Assembly (NCBI RefSeq): GCF_900230285.1
Contig: NZ_OCNK01000007.1
Location: forward strand, 1-64,000
Source: Blastococcus haudaquaticus
GTDB lineage: Bacteria > Actinomycetota > Actinomycetes > Mycobacteriales > Geodermatophilaceae
Length of the DNA stretch: 64,000 nt
Reading direction: 5' to 3'
Within the stretch, counting starts at the first letter, position 1; each line of letters starts with the position of its first letter. The translations under genes and the position numbers were made by a program. Below are positions 1 through 8,631 of this stretch, one piece after another. The notes beneath the pieces were generated by a model. That model saw nothing but the letters and a program-made list of their open reading frames with translations. It was not told the origin of the DNA and ran no database searches.

Positions 1-83
1 ATCCCGCCGAGCTGCTCCCGCGGCGAGAGACCCCGCACGTCCTCGGCGGCCAGGGCATCCAGCGCCGATTGCAACTCGCCCAT
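1..83 (-). CDS. DUF222/HNH endonuclease-type protein, N-terminal fragment
   Basis: Only the first 27 or so codons are inside the window; the gene runs off the left edge. The reading begins MGELQSALDALAAEDVRGLS, which matches the usual opening of the DUF222 (13E12 repeat) proteins that end in an HNH nuclease domain and occur in many copies in Geodermatophilaceae and mycobacteria. The start is the ATG at 81-83 on the minus strand, preceded by a GGGAGGGTGG-like purine stretch. The family call is from N-terminal resemblance only; the nuclease domain cannot be seen. A LexA-like palindrome lies just upstream. Confidence 0.6.
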   Translation of the reverse strand, partial: MGELQSALDALAAEDVRGLSPREQLGG

Positions 84-100
84 GACCACCCTCCCACCTG

Positions 101-118
101 TTCGAACGCGTGTACGAA
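101..118. promoter_or_regulatory. LexA/SOS-box-like palindrome
   Basis: The sequence TTCGAACGCGTGTACGAA fits the actinobacterial SOS box TCGAAC-N4-GTTCGA with one mismatch (GTACGA for GTTCGA). It lies 18 bp upstream of the start of the minus-strand DUF222 gene, the expected place for an operator. Several M. tuberculosis 13E12/DUF222 genes are known LexA targets, which supports the reading. Binding itself is inferred. Confidence 0.55.
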
Positions 119-222
119 GCTTAGCGGCTTCTGCCGACACAAACGGCGCGAATACGCAGGTCAGCGGCCTGTCCACAGATCTCCGTCTCGCCTTGACGCG
201 AGCCGACCCGTACGGTCCCGGC

Positions 223-1122
223 ATGGCAGAGCGGGAGTTCCGGACGGTGCTCGAGGGTGGCTCCTACTTCGAGGGCCCGCGATGGCACGACGGCGCGTGG
301 TGGGTGTCGGACTTCTACCGGCACACCGTCAGCCGCGTCGCTCCGGGCGGCGGCGAGACCGTCGTGCTCGAGGTGGAGAACCAGCCATCCGGGCTGGGCT
401 GGCTTCCGGACGGCGAACTGCTCGTCGTCTCGATGAAGGACCACCGACTGCTCCGCGTCACCGACGGCGAGGCCACCACGCACGCCGACCTGTCCGACGT
501 CTGCACCGGACTCCTCAACGACATGGTGGTCGACAGCCAGGGCCGGGCGTTCGTCGGGGACTTCGGCTTCGACCTCATGGGCGGCGGCGCACCGCGCTCG
601 GCCTCGGTGAAGCGGGTCGACCCCGACGGCACCGTCACCGTCGTCGCCGAGGACCTGCTGTTCCCGAACGGCTCGGTCATCACCCCGGACGGCGGCACGC
701 TGGTCGTGGGCGAGACGTGGGGCAACCGCTTCACCGCCTTCGACATCACCCCCACCGGCGACCTGACCAACCGGCGCGCGTGGGCGGAGCTCGGCCCCGT
801 CCCGAAGGGCGGCTCGGTCGCTGAGCTCATCGAGCAGGTCGTCGTCGCGCCCGACGGCTGCACGTTGGACGCCGAGGGTCACGTCTGGGTGGCCGACGGG
901 CTGAACTCCCGCGTCGTCCGGGTGGCCGAGAACGGCGGCATCGTCGAGGAGATCGCCGCGCCGGACGGCATGGGCGTCTACGCCTGCGCGCTCGGTGGGG
1001 ACGACGGCCGGACGCTGCTGATGTGCTGCGCGCCCGACTTCTACGAGCACACGCGGGCGCCGGTCCGCGAGGCAGTTCTCGTCAGCACGAGCGTCGCCGT
1101 CCCGCACGCCGGACTCCCCTGA
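223..1122 (+). CDS. SMP-30/gluconolactonase/LRE family protein
   Basis: A 299-aa protein of the SMP-30/gluconolactonase/LRE-like six-bladed beta-propeller family. Visible family signatures are an early EGPRW segment (metal-binding Glu), LLNDMVVDSQGRAFVGDFGF in the middle (Asn ligand), PNGSVITPDG and DAEGHVWVADG. Such enzymes hydrolyse sugar or aromatic lactones in the cytosol; the substrate here cannot be told. The ATG at 223 is chosen because homology begins at MAEREFRTVLEGG; an upstream in-frame ATG at 82 would add 47 residues that look non-coding and would overlap the SOS-box region. It is followed by a 174-bp gap before the CHAT operon and is probably independent of it. Confidence 0.85.
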   Translation: MAEREFRTVLEGGSYFEGPRWHDGAWWVSDFYRHTVSRVAPGGGETVVLEVENQPSGLGWLPDGELLVVSMKDHRLLRVTDGEATTHADLSDVCTGLLNDMVVDSQGRAFVGDFGFDLMGGGAPRSASVKRVDPDGTVTVVAEDLLFPNGSVITPDGGTLVVGETWGNRFTAFDITPTGDLTNRRAWAELGPVPKGGSVAELIEQVVVAPDGCTLDAEGHVWVADGLNSRVVRVAENGGIVEEIAAPDGMGVYACALGGDDGRTLLMCCAPDFYEHTRAPVREAVLVSTSVAVPHAGLP

Positions 1123-1296
1123 GACCGCATCGGCGGCCATCACACACAGTCATCGACCACTGCCACGCGGTGGCTGACTCGTCCGTCCAGCAGCGGCCGG
1201 GATCAGGCGTGTTGACCGGTACTCGCGAGGGGCGGTACCCCAGCGTTCCCAGCAGAGGGCGCCCACTTCTCCACGCACCCGTGCGGGAGGCCCCCC

Positions 1297-2586
1297 ATGA
1301 CGACGTCGACCCTCAAGCCGTTCCGGACCGTCGGGCACGACAACCCGTTCTGGTTGCTCCAGTACGACAAGCGCGGGGCCAGCCGCTCGCCGGAGACGCT
1401 CGACGAGGCGCGCCGGGCCGTGCGGTCGGCCGACTTCACCGACGTCGTCGTCTTCTCGCACGGCTGGAACAACGACTGGGACGCGGCCACCACGCGGTAC
1501 GACGAGTTCGTCGACGGCCTGGTCGGGCAGCTCCCTGACGACCCCGATCGGCGGGTGCTGCTCCTCGGCATCTTCTGGCCCAGCGCGCTCCTGGTGATGC
1601 CGGGCGAGCGGGCGCCGGTGATGGCCGCCGCGGTCGGCGACGACCCGTACACCGAGGCGCTGGACGCCGTCACCGACGAGCTGGACCCGGCCGACGCCGA
1701 CCGGGTGCGCACCCTGTCCGCGAAGTCGCAGCTCGACGACGACGAGTCCACCGAGCTCGCCCAGCTGCTGGCTCCCGTCTACCGCGCGGAGGGTCCCGAG
1801 CTCGGTGACGAAGCCGAGCCGCCGGCGCCCGAGGAGCTGACGAAGGTCTGGCGGTCGGGCCCGCCACCCGGAGCGGCCCGGGCGTCGAGCAGCACCTGGG
1901 GCACCGTGGACGACCGCCGGAACGGCGTCCAGGCGGCCGGCCTCCTGCAGTACCTCGATCCGCGCAACGCCATCCGCGGCGCGTCCGTGTGGCTGATGAA
2001 GGATCGCGCGGGGCGGGTGGGCAGCGCAGCGGTCGGGCCGCTGGTGCGGGAGGCGCTCGCCGAGAGCGAGGCCCGCGTCCACCTCGTCGGCCACTCCTTC
2101 GGCGGCAAGGTGGTGCTGTCGGCCCTCTGCGCGGAACCGGTGGCCCGCCCCGTCCACTCGGTCCTGCTGCTGCAGCCGGCGGTCAACCACCTCTGCTTCG
2201 CCTCGGCGGGACCCGACGGCCCGGCGGGCGGCTACCGGACGGCGCTCGAGCGGACCGTCCGGCCGGTGTTCAGCACGTACAGCCGGCACGACGCCCCGCT
2301 GACGAAGTTCTTCCACTGGGCGCTGCGGCGCGACAGCGACCTCCGCGAGCCGATGCCGGCGGGCTGGCCGGAACCACCGAGCAGGTTCGCGGCACTCGGC
2401 GGCTTCGGACCGCACGGCGCCGACGACGACACCGCGCGGATCGAGCTCCGTTCGGTGGGCGACCCGTACGTCTTCCCGGACGGCCGCCGGCTGGTCGGCG
2501 TCGACTCCTCGGCGAGCATCCGGTCGCACGGCGGGATCAGCGTGCCGGAGACCTGGTGGGCCATGCGCGAGCTGATGAGGCCGTGA
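1297..2586 (+). CDS. alpha/beta hydrolase, first gene of caspase-like protease operon
   Basis: A 429-aa protein with an alpha/beta-hydrolase core. The nucleophile elbow is VGHSFGGK with Ser267; likely acid and base follow in STYSRHDAP (Asp) and RSHGGI (His). An early FSHGWNNDWD segment resembles the oxyanion-hole region of lipase-like and DUF900-type hydrolases. About 110 residues between that segment and the elbow form a charged Asp/Glu-rich insertion, probably a lid. The start ATG has CGGGAGG 6 bp upstream. The stop shares one base with the next start (TGATG), so translation is coupled to the CHAT-like genes downstream. The substrate is unknown: a lipid, ester or peptide are all possible. 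As the only non-caspase member it may be the effector of the system (inference). Confidence 0.8.
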   Translation: MTTSTLKPFRTVGHDNPFWLLQYDKRGASRSPETLDEARRAVRSADFTDVVVFSHGWNNDWDAATTRYDEFVDGLVGQLPDDPDRRVLLLGIFWPSALLVMPGERAPVMAAAVGDDPYTEALDAVTDELDPADADRVRTLSAKSQLDDDESTELAQLLAPVYRAEGPELGDEAEPPAPEELTKVWRSGPPPGAARASSSTWGTVDDRRNGVQAAGLLQYLDPRNAIRGASVWLMKDRAGRVGSAAVGPLVREALAESEARVHLVGHSFGGKVVLSALCAEPVARPVHSVLLLQPAVNHLCFASAGPDGPAGGYRTALERTVRPVFSTYSRHDAPLTKFFHWALRRDSDLREPMPAGWPEPPSRFAALGGFGPHGADDDTARIELRSVGDPYVFPDGRRLVGVDSSASIRSHGGISVPETWWAMRELMRP

Positions 2587-3974
2587 TGGTCGGCCTCCTC
2601 AACCAGGCGTACCCGCTGACGACGATCGGCGTCTCCCTCCACCTGGACCCGGACGACGGCCCGTCCGCACCGCCCCGGATCGACGTGGAGGTGGACCTGC
2701 CGGAAGGGGTGACGCTGCAGCGCACGATCAGCGCTGAGGAGCTGGGCATCCCGCTGACCCTGGCCGGGATCGACGAGGCGCTCAGCAGCGGACCTCCGCT
2801 GCGGCTGCCCTCCGGCATGCACGAGCAGCTGCGTGAGGCACTCGAGCTCTCGCCGAGCGCCGAGCCGGTCTGGCTGGAGTTCCAGCGGCCCTTCGGGCAC
2901 CTGCCCGCGGTGCCGTGGGAGCGCCTGCTCCAGCCGGATCTGGGCCGACCGCTCCTGAGGCTGCCGTTCTCGGCCATACCCGCGCCCCCCTCGGCGGACC
3001 CGGTGCGCATCGCGGTGTGCTCGCCGTGGCCGGGGACGGCGCCGCTGCGGGAGTTCCTGCAGGTCGTCGTCCCCCGCCTGCCAGGGGTGCAGGTGGACGT
3101 CTTCTGCCGCGACCCGTCGGCGGTCTCCTGGGCGCCGCCCGGCGCCCAGGTCACCGTCCACGAGCTGCCCGAGGAAGAGGACGTCGACCCGGAGCCGGTG
3201 GGCCTGAGCGGCCGGCCGGTCGACGAGGCGGAGCTGGAGAGCCCGTGGCTGCGCTGGATGGCCCAGACCATCGCGCCCGACAGCGTGGACGTCGTCCACC
3301 TCGTCTGCCCGGCCCGGCTGTCGCAGAACTTCGGGCTGCTCGACTTCGGCGCCTCGCCGTCCGGCGTCGACAGCCCGCGCGCCATCCGGCTGGTCAGCAC
3401 CGGGCAGCTGCTCGCGGGGCTCACGCGCCTGGGCGCCTGGAGCCTCAGCCTGGCGATGGCCGACGTGCGTTCCTCCGGCCGCGGTGAGGCAGGGCTGCGC
3501 ATCTTCGGCCACCGGATGACCGGCCTCCTCTCCGGCCCGGTGACGCTGCACCTGCCGAGCGCCGCCCACGCCGAGGAGCTGGTGGCGGCCTACCGCTTCC
3601 TCTACGACCCCGTTCCGGCGCCCCCGCCGATCAGCCCGCGGCTGACCATCGCCTGCCACCCCGGCCTGGTGCGCGCCCGGGCCGTCGGTGCACCAGCGGG
3701 GTCGCCGGGCCTCGCGCGTGCGATCGAGGCGACGCTCGACGACTGCACGCCGGACCCGCACCTCCTGCGGCAGGCCCGTCACGACCCGGCCGAGGCCTAT
3801 GCCTGGGTCGCGTCGTCCCAGCGGCTGCTCGAACGGTGGACGTCAGGCCTCGTGGGCACCGAGACCGATCCCGACGCGTCGCGCACCGAGCGCGACGGCG
3901 TCACCAGCGCACTGCGGTTCATCAGCTCGGTGATCGAGGACGCCGTGCGCGACAACAAGGGGGCTTCGCGATGA
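2586..3974 (+). CDS. CHAT-like protein with degenerate active site
   Basis: A 462-aa protein. Its second half has the layout of a CHAT (caspase HetF-associated with TPRs) domain: a WLEFQRPFGHLPAVPWERLL segment, an IAVCSPWPG beta-strand, then DVVHLVCPA where active CHAT proteins have H-x-x-C-H-G. The catalytic His position holds Cys-Pro, and the region expected to carry the L-x-x-C motif reads LSLAMADVRS without Cys. It is therefore probably a pseudoprotease, scaffold or substrate receptor for the active paralogue encoded next. The N-terminal 100 residues are beta-rich and of unknown type. It overlaps the upstream gene by 1 base and the downstream gene by 4 (ATGA). The CHAT relationship is inferred from pattern and context; the loss of catalytic residues is read directly. 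Confidence 0.55.
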   Translation: MVGLLNQAYPLTTIGVSLHLDPDDGPSAPPRIDVEVDLPEGVTLQRTISAEELGIPLTLAGIDEALSSGPPLRLPSGMHEQLREALELSPSAEPVWLEFQRPFGHLPAVPWERLLQPDLGRPLLRLPFSAIPAPPSADPVRIAVCSPWPGTAPLREFLQVVVPRLPGVQVDVFCRDPSAVSWAPPGAQVTVHELPEEEDVDPEPVGLSGRPVDEAELESPWLRWMAQTIAPDSVDVVHLVCPARLSQNFGLLDFGASPSGVDSPRAIRLVSTGQLLAGLTRLGAWSLSLAMADVRSSGRGEAGLRIFGHRMTGLLSGPVTLHLPSAAHAEELVAAYRFLYDPVPAPPPISPRLTIACHPGLVRARAVGAPAGSPGLARAIEATLDDCTPDPHLLRQARHDPAEAYAWVASSQRLLERWTSGLVGTETDPDASRTERDGVTSALRFISSVIEDAVRDNKGASR

Positions 3975-5335
3975 GCCGGGTCGTGGTTCGTGTGGCCGGT
4001 GTCCCGAACGAGGACGACGCCGGCGAGCAGATCTTCCTGTCCCTGGAGGATCCGCCGTTCGACATCAAGGACTTCGAGAAGCTGCATCCGTTCGAGTGCC
4101 CGTCCGGCAGCCTGATGAAGCTGTTCTACGAGGAGCCGCCCTCCGGCGAGAACATGCGTGCCATCGGCGAGGCGCTGCTCGGCAAGCTGGGCGACCACCC
4201 CGCCGTCGCCACGGCCGTGCAGTACGCCTTCCAGCAGAACGACTGCTGCCCGCTGTACCTGCGGCTGATCGGGTCGGAGACCGCCGCCGCCTATCCCTGG
4301 GAGACGCTGTTCGACGCCGGCAACGGCTTCCTCGCCCTCGAGGACCGGTGGCCGATCGCCCGCATCGCCGCACAGATCCCGCGGGAGAAGGACGTCCGCA
4401 CGTTCACGTCGCCGCTGAAGGTCATGGCGGTCATGTCGGCGATCGGGGTGCCGGCCGACGACGAGTGGACGGCGCTGCGCCAGGCCCTGGTCGGCGCGCA
4501 GCTGAAGCAGGAGCTGGAGGTCGACGTCTGGGTGGGCGAGAAGACGCTGGCCGAGCGGATCCGCAGCGATCTCGCCACCGACGGCCTGCCCGGCACCGTG
4601 AACCTGCTGACCGAGGGGCCGGAGCTGCTGCGCGACCTCCAGCGCTTCGACCCGCACCTGCTCCACCTGTTCTGCCACGGGCAGGGCGGCACCTCTCCAT
4701 TGCTCAAACTGGCCACCCGGCGCGACCACTACCTCCGGGAGGGCAACAGCTCGGTGGTGCTGGAGCCACTGCAGCTGCGCAACCGCGGTCGGTCGACCTG
4801 GCTGGTGACGCTCAACTCGTGCGAGGGCGGCAGCGACTCCGACGGCGCCCGGTCGATCGCGTACCTGCTCATCGGCGCCGGCTATCCGGCCGTCATCGGC
4901 ATGCGCGACCCGGTCTCCAGCGCGGACGCGGCACTGTTCACCCGCTCCTTCTACGGGTCGCTGCTCGACCACCTCGACTCCCACCTGGTGAACGGCGAAG
5001 AGGTGGAGATCGAGCTGGCCGCCTCCCTGGTCACCCCACGGCGGCAGCTGCGCGACAAGTACATCAACGCCCATCACACCCCGCGGGAGGCGGCGGCCCT
5101 GCACCGCGACTGGACGCTGCCGGTGCTCTACGTGCGCCCCGATCCGCTGCGCATCGAGCGCGTGGCCGCCGATCCGAAGCACTCCACCATCGACCGGCGG
5201 AACAGCACCGACTACCTGAACACGCTGATGAAGTACCGGCTGGAGGCGCCGCCGGACACTCCGCCCGACGCCTTGCGGAGGGTCGACGCGGAGATCCGGC
5301 GCGCACTGACCGTGCTCGAGGGAGGCGACGGATGA
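3971..5335 (+). CDS. CHAT domain protease
   Basis: A 454-aa protein with a C-terminal CHAT peptidase (caspase/separase clan CD). The catalytic dyad is visible: His236 in HLFCHGQGG and Cys284 in VTLNSCEGG, with the usual spacing of about 50 residues. A YPWETLFDAGNGFLALEDRW segment before the domain and GAGYPAVIGMRDPVS after the Cys are typical of CHAT proteins. There is no TPR or death-like adaptor; the first 100 residues and the last 80 are unassigned. The ATG overlaps the upstream stop (ATGA) and the gene ends in another ATGA overlap, so it is made stoichiometrically with its neighbours. CHAT proteases cleave proteins in several prokaryotic defence systems (for example gRAMP/TPR-CHAT); the target here is unknown. 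Confidence 0.85.
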   Translation: MSRVVVRVAGVPNEDDAGEQIFLSLEDPPFDIKDFEKLHPFECPSGSLMKLFYEEPPSGENMRAIGEALLGKLGDHPAVATAVQYAFQQNDCCPLYLRLIGSETAAAYPWETLFDAGNGFLALEDRWPIARIAAQIPREKDVRTFTSPLKVMAVMSAIGVPADDEWTALRQALVGAQLKQELEVDVWVGEKTLAERIRSDLATDGLPGTVNLLTEGPELLRDLQRFDPHLLHLFCHGQGGTSPLLKLATRRDHYLREGNSSVVLEPLQLRNRGRSTWLVTLNSCEGGSDSDGARSIAYLLIGAGYPAVIGMRDPVSSADAALFTRSFYGSLLDHLDSHLVNGEEVEIELAASLVTPRRQLRDKYINAHHTPREAAALHRDWTLPVLYVRPDPLRIERVAADPKHSTIDRRNSTDYLNTLMKYRLEAPPDTPPDALRRVDAEIRRALTVLEGGDG

Positions 5336-6762
5336 CCGACGTCCTGGCACCCGACCTGCCGGCGACCGTCCAGGCGAACGCCTGGACCGGGGAGACGCCG
5401 GCCGCCGGCCCGCTCGGCCGGGAATCGGTGCGCTGGGCGCTGCAGCGGCACGGCGAGTCGCTGCCGCGACTGCTCGCCCCGGAGGCACCGGCCGATCCGC
5501 GCGACTGGCGTGATCCCCGGGTGGGCTGGGGGCTGGTGCTGCCCGACGACGACGCACTGGCCGACGACGTCAAGGCCCGGGGCGAGGACGCGCCCGAGCC
5601 GCTGCGTGCGCTGCTCGCCAGCCGCCCCGGATCACCCGTGCTGCGCTACCGCCCGAGCCCGAGCACCCGGTTCACGCACCTGCGGCGCTACTACGAGACG
5701 CACGGGGCCCAGGACATCGCGCTCAGCGCCTCGGCCCGCGGGATCCGGGAAGGGGCGCTCCCGCGCTACCTGCTGATCCACGGCGGGCCGGACGTGATCC
5801 CGTGGGAGTTCCAGTACCTGCTCAACCAGGCGTGCGCGGTGGGGCGGCTGACCCTCACCGGTGCCGCCCTGGAGCGGTACGTGGAGGCACTGATCGGCGG
5901 CTGGCCGAACTCGACGGCGCGGTCGACGAGCAGCGTGGTCTGGGCGGTGGACCACGGACCCGAGGACATCTCGCACCTGATGCGCGAGACGATCGCCGCG
6001 CGCATCCAGGCCGGGCTGGCGGGCGACGGCGAGATCGGCGCCCGGTACCTCGACGGCTCGGCCGGGGACGCCACGCGCATCCGCCTCTGCGAGGCACTCG
6101 CCGACGGCCACCCCGGCCTGGTGGTGACGACGAGCCACGGGAAGACCGGCCCGCTGAGCGACCCGCAGGAGATGCTGCGCGACCTCGGCCTGCCGGTGGA
6201 CGGCGAGTACGGCACCGTCGACCCGGTCACCGTGCTCGACGCCTGGGAGCCGGACGGCGCGATCTGGTACGCGCACGCCTGCTGCTCGGCCGGGAGCGAC
6301 GGGAGCTCGATCTTCTCCGGTCTGATGGACCCCGGCTCGCAGGTCGAGCGGCTGCTCACGGGCATCGCCGCCCTCGGCGCCCATGTCGCACCCCTGCCGG
6401 AGGCGCTGCTGGGCGCGCCGAAGCCACTGCGTGCGTTCGTCGGCCACGTCGAGCCGACGTTCGACTGGACGATCAGCCATCCCGACACTGGACAGCCGCT
6501 GACCATGAGCATCAAGGAGGCGTTCTACGACCACCTGTTCCAGCCGGAGCCGCTCGGGCTCGCCCTGCGGGAGCCCTACCGGCACGTCGGCGAGTTCTAC
6601 GGCCAGCGGGACGCCGCCTACCGCGCCTTCGACAGGGGCGAGGACGTCGAGGCCGTGGCGATGGTGACCCAGCTGGCCGCGCGCGACCGGCAGAGCATGG
6701 TGATCCTGGGCGATCCGACGGTCGTGCTGCCACCGCTCCCCTCCACGGCCACCGGCGGGTGA
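5332..6762 (+). CDS. gingipain/C25-like caspase-fold protein, third protease of the operon
   Basis: A 476-aa protein with a second, different caspase-like arrangement: His269 in VVTTSHGKTGPL and a Cys pair 317-318 in WYAHACCSAGS, about 48 residues apart, as in clan CD peptidases. The sections IHGGPDVIPWEFQYLLN and RAFVGHVEPTFDWTI resemble the C25-like/gingipain-type domain found in uncharacterised bacterial proteins. No signal peptide is seen, so action is cytosolic, unlike secreted gingipains. It is the last gene of the four-gene operon, entered by an ATGA overlap. The tail from about 395 is helical and charged. Family assignment is from motif order only; a non-proteolytic role cannot be excluded. 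Confidence 0.6.
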   Translation: MTDVLAPDLPATVQANAWTGETPAAGPLGRESVRWALQRHGESLPRLLAPEAPADPRDWRDPRVGWGLVLPDDDALADDVKARGEDAPEPLRALLASRPGSPVLRYRPSPSTRFTHLRRYYETHGAQDIALSASARGIREGALPRYLLIHGGPDVIPWEFQYLLNQACAVGRLTLTGAALERYVEALIGGWPNSTARSTSSVVWAVDHGPEDISHLMRETIAARIQAGLAGDGEIGARYLDGSAGDATRIRLCEALADGHPGLVVTTSHGKTGPLSDPQEMLRDLGLPVDGEYGTVDPVTVLDAWEPDGAIWYAHACCSAGSDGSSIFSGLMDPGSQVERLLTGIAALGAHVAPLPEALLGAPKPLRAFVGHVEPTFDWTISHPDTGQPLTMSIKEAFYDHLFQPEPLGLALREPYRHVGEFYGQRDAAYRAFDRGEDVEAVAMVTQLAARDRQSMVILGDPTVVLPPLPSTATGG

Positions 6763-6852
6763 GTCGGCGTACGTGCTGGGGCGCCGGTCGATGACGATCG
6801 AGGCCTGCTCGCGGGGACCGGCCTCGCGGAGACCGGCCCAGCGCAGCAGCGG

Positions 6853-8508
6853 TCAGACGGCCAGCAAGCGGTGGACGAACTGGATGGCGACCGACCCCTC
6901 GCCGACGGCGGACGCGACGCGCTTCACCGACCCGTGCCGGACGTCCCCCGCTGCGAGCACTCCCGGCACGCTGGTCTCCAGCGCCATCGGGCGCCGGCCG
7001 AGCGCATGCAGGGCGCCGTCGCCGAGGTCGGACCCGGTGACGACGAAGCCGGCGTCATCGCGCTCGACCGTCGGCGGCAGCCAGTCGGTGTGCGGCTGGG
7101 CTCCGATCATGAGGAAGAGCGCGTAGGCGTCGACCCTCTCCTCCTCACCGCTCCGCCGGTCCCGCAGGACGAGGTGGTCGAGCCGGCCGTTCCCCCCGCC
7201 GTCGACGACCTCGGTGCCCGTCCGGACCTCGATGTTCGGCGTCTCCTCCACCTGGCGGACGAGGTAGTGCGACATCCCGGCTCCGAGGGCCGCCGCGCGC
7301 ACCACCAGCGTCACGCGCTCGGCGTAGCCGGCCAGGTGGATGGCGGCCTGCCCGGCGGAGTTGGCGCCGCCGACGATGAACACCTCCTCGCCGCTGACCA
7401 GCGGCGCCTCCGATGCGGCAGCGCCGTAGAAGACCCCGGCGCCGTGCAGTGCCTCGAGGGACTCGACGCCGAGCCGCCGGTAGCTGGCGCCGGTCGCCAG
7501 GACGACGGCCCGGGCCGTCACCATCCCGCCGGTGTGCAGGCGCAGGACGAGCCCCCCGTCCTCCTGGGACAGGTCCACGGCCTGCTGCATGAAGGCGAAG
7601 CGCGCACCGAAGACCCACGCCTGCTGGTACGCGCGGCGGGCCAGGTCGGCGCCGGTGACCCCGCGCGGGAAGCCGAGGTAGTTGCGGATTGAGGAGCTCG
7701 ACGTCGCCTGGCCGCCAATGCTGCCCGCGTCGACGACCGCCGTCCGCAGCCCCTCGGAGGCGCCGTACACGGCAGCGGACAGCCCGGCCGGCCCGCAGCC
7801 GACGATCACCAGGTCGTAGCTCTCTCCCGAGGGCTCGATGGGCGCTCCGGAGAAGCGGGCGATGTCGGCGTCGGTGGGGTCCTCCATGACGTGTCCGGTG
7901 GGCATCACGAGGATCGGGAACCGGCGCTCGCCGACGTCGGCGAGGATCGCCTGCCCCTCCTCCGACTGCGCCAGGCAGAAGCGATGCGGCATGGCGCAGC
8001 GGCCGAGCACCTCGCGCAGTTCGTACCCCCGGCCGGACCAGGTCTCGCTGACGACGTCGATGGTGTGCGGGGCCCGGCCCCGGGTCTCGGCCCACGCGAG
8101 GAGGAACGTCGACATCGCCTGGTGGAACTGCTCGTCCGGCGGGACCGAGGGCCGCACGATGTAGTGGTCGATGCGGCCGCGGGCGATCGCCTCGAAGATC
8201 GCGTCGCCGACCGCCGGTGCGCCGAGGAGTCCCCAGCCGAGGAGCAGCGCGCGCTGGGCGTGCGGGAAGTAGCGCGCCACCTCGCCGAGGAACTCCGTCC
8301 CCGGAGCGCCCGCGAGCTCCTCGGCGGCGAGCACCAGGGCGACGTCGCCACCTGCGGCGCTCTGCTGCTGCAGCGTGGCGCGACCCTCGTCCATCGAGGG
8401 CAGGCAGCAGATTTGGTAGTCGGGCGAGTACCGGTTGCGCAGTTCCCGCTCGACGGCCGCGAGCAGGTCAGGGTCGTCGTCGACCGCGACGATCAGGGGC
8501 TGGGTCAT
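6853..8508 (-). CDS. FAD-dependent oxidoreductase, thioredoxin-reductase-like with N-terminal receiver-like domain
   Basis: A 551-aa three-part protein. Residues 1-125 follow a response-regulator receiver pattern (IVAVDDDPDLL), but the phosphoacceptor position reads VALVLAAEEL with no Asp, so it is a pseudo-receiver. Residues 130-225 look thioredoxin-like. From about 235, YDLVIVGCGPAGLSAAVYGA (FAD site), VFIVGGANSAGQAA (NADPH site) and VLAAGDVRHGSVKRVASAVG (C-terminal FAD motif) define a thioredoxin-reductase fold. The CxxC redox pair of true thioredoxin reductases is absent: the corresponding stretch is RRAYQQAWVFGARF. The product probably passes electrons to something other than thioredoxin. 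ATG at 8508 is used; an upstream in-frame extension is shadow sequence. The stop faces the protease operon across 90 bp. Confidence 0.8.
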   Translation of the reverse strand: MTQPLIVAVDDDPDLLAAVERELRNRYSPDYQICCLPSMDEGRATLQQQSAAGGDVALVLAAEELAGAPGTEFLGEVARYFPHAQRALLLGWGLLGAPAVGDAIFEAIARGRIDHYIVRPSVPPDEQFHQAMSTFLLAWAETRGRAPHTIDVVSETWSGRGYELREVLGRCAMPHRFCLAQSEEGQAILADVGERRFPILVMPTGHVMEDPTDADIARFSGAPIEPSGESYDLVIVGCGPAGLSAAVYGASEGLRTAVVDAGSIGGQATSSSSIRNYLGFPRGVTGADLARRAYQQAWVFGARFAFMQQAVDLSQEDGGLVLRLHTGGMVTARAVVLATGASYRRLGVESLEALHGAGVFYGAAASEAPLVSGEEVFIVGGANSAGQAAIHLAGYAERVTLVVRAAALGAGMSHYLVRQVEETPNIEVRTGTEVVDGGGNGRLDHLVLRDRRSGEEERVDAYALFLMIGAQPHTDWLPPTVERDDAGFVVTGSDLGDGALHALGRRPMALETSVPGVLAAGDVRHGSVKRVASAVGEGSVAIQFVHRLLAV

Positions 8509-8631
8509 GTCAGCTCCGGTCCGGCGGACCCCGTGCCCGGCGATCCTAGAAACGGGTGCTGCGCCGTGCCAGGGGTCCGCGCGTGACGGGTGACTCGTTG
8601 CCTGCCAGGCGCCTCGGGTAGGACGGTCGTC

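Noticed and set aside
1212-1241. Promoter TTGACC/TACCCC before the CHAT operon
   Set aside because: The -35-like hexamer is reasonable, but the -10 candidate lacks the conserved final T, so it is not listed as a feature.
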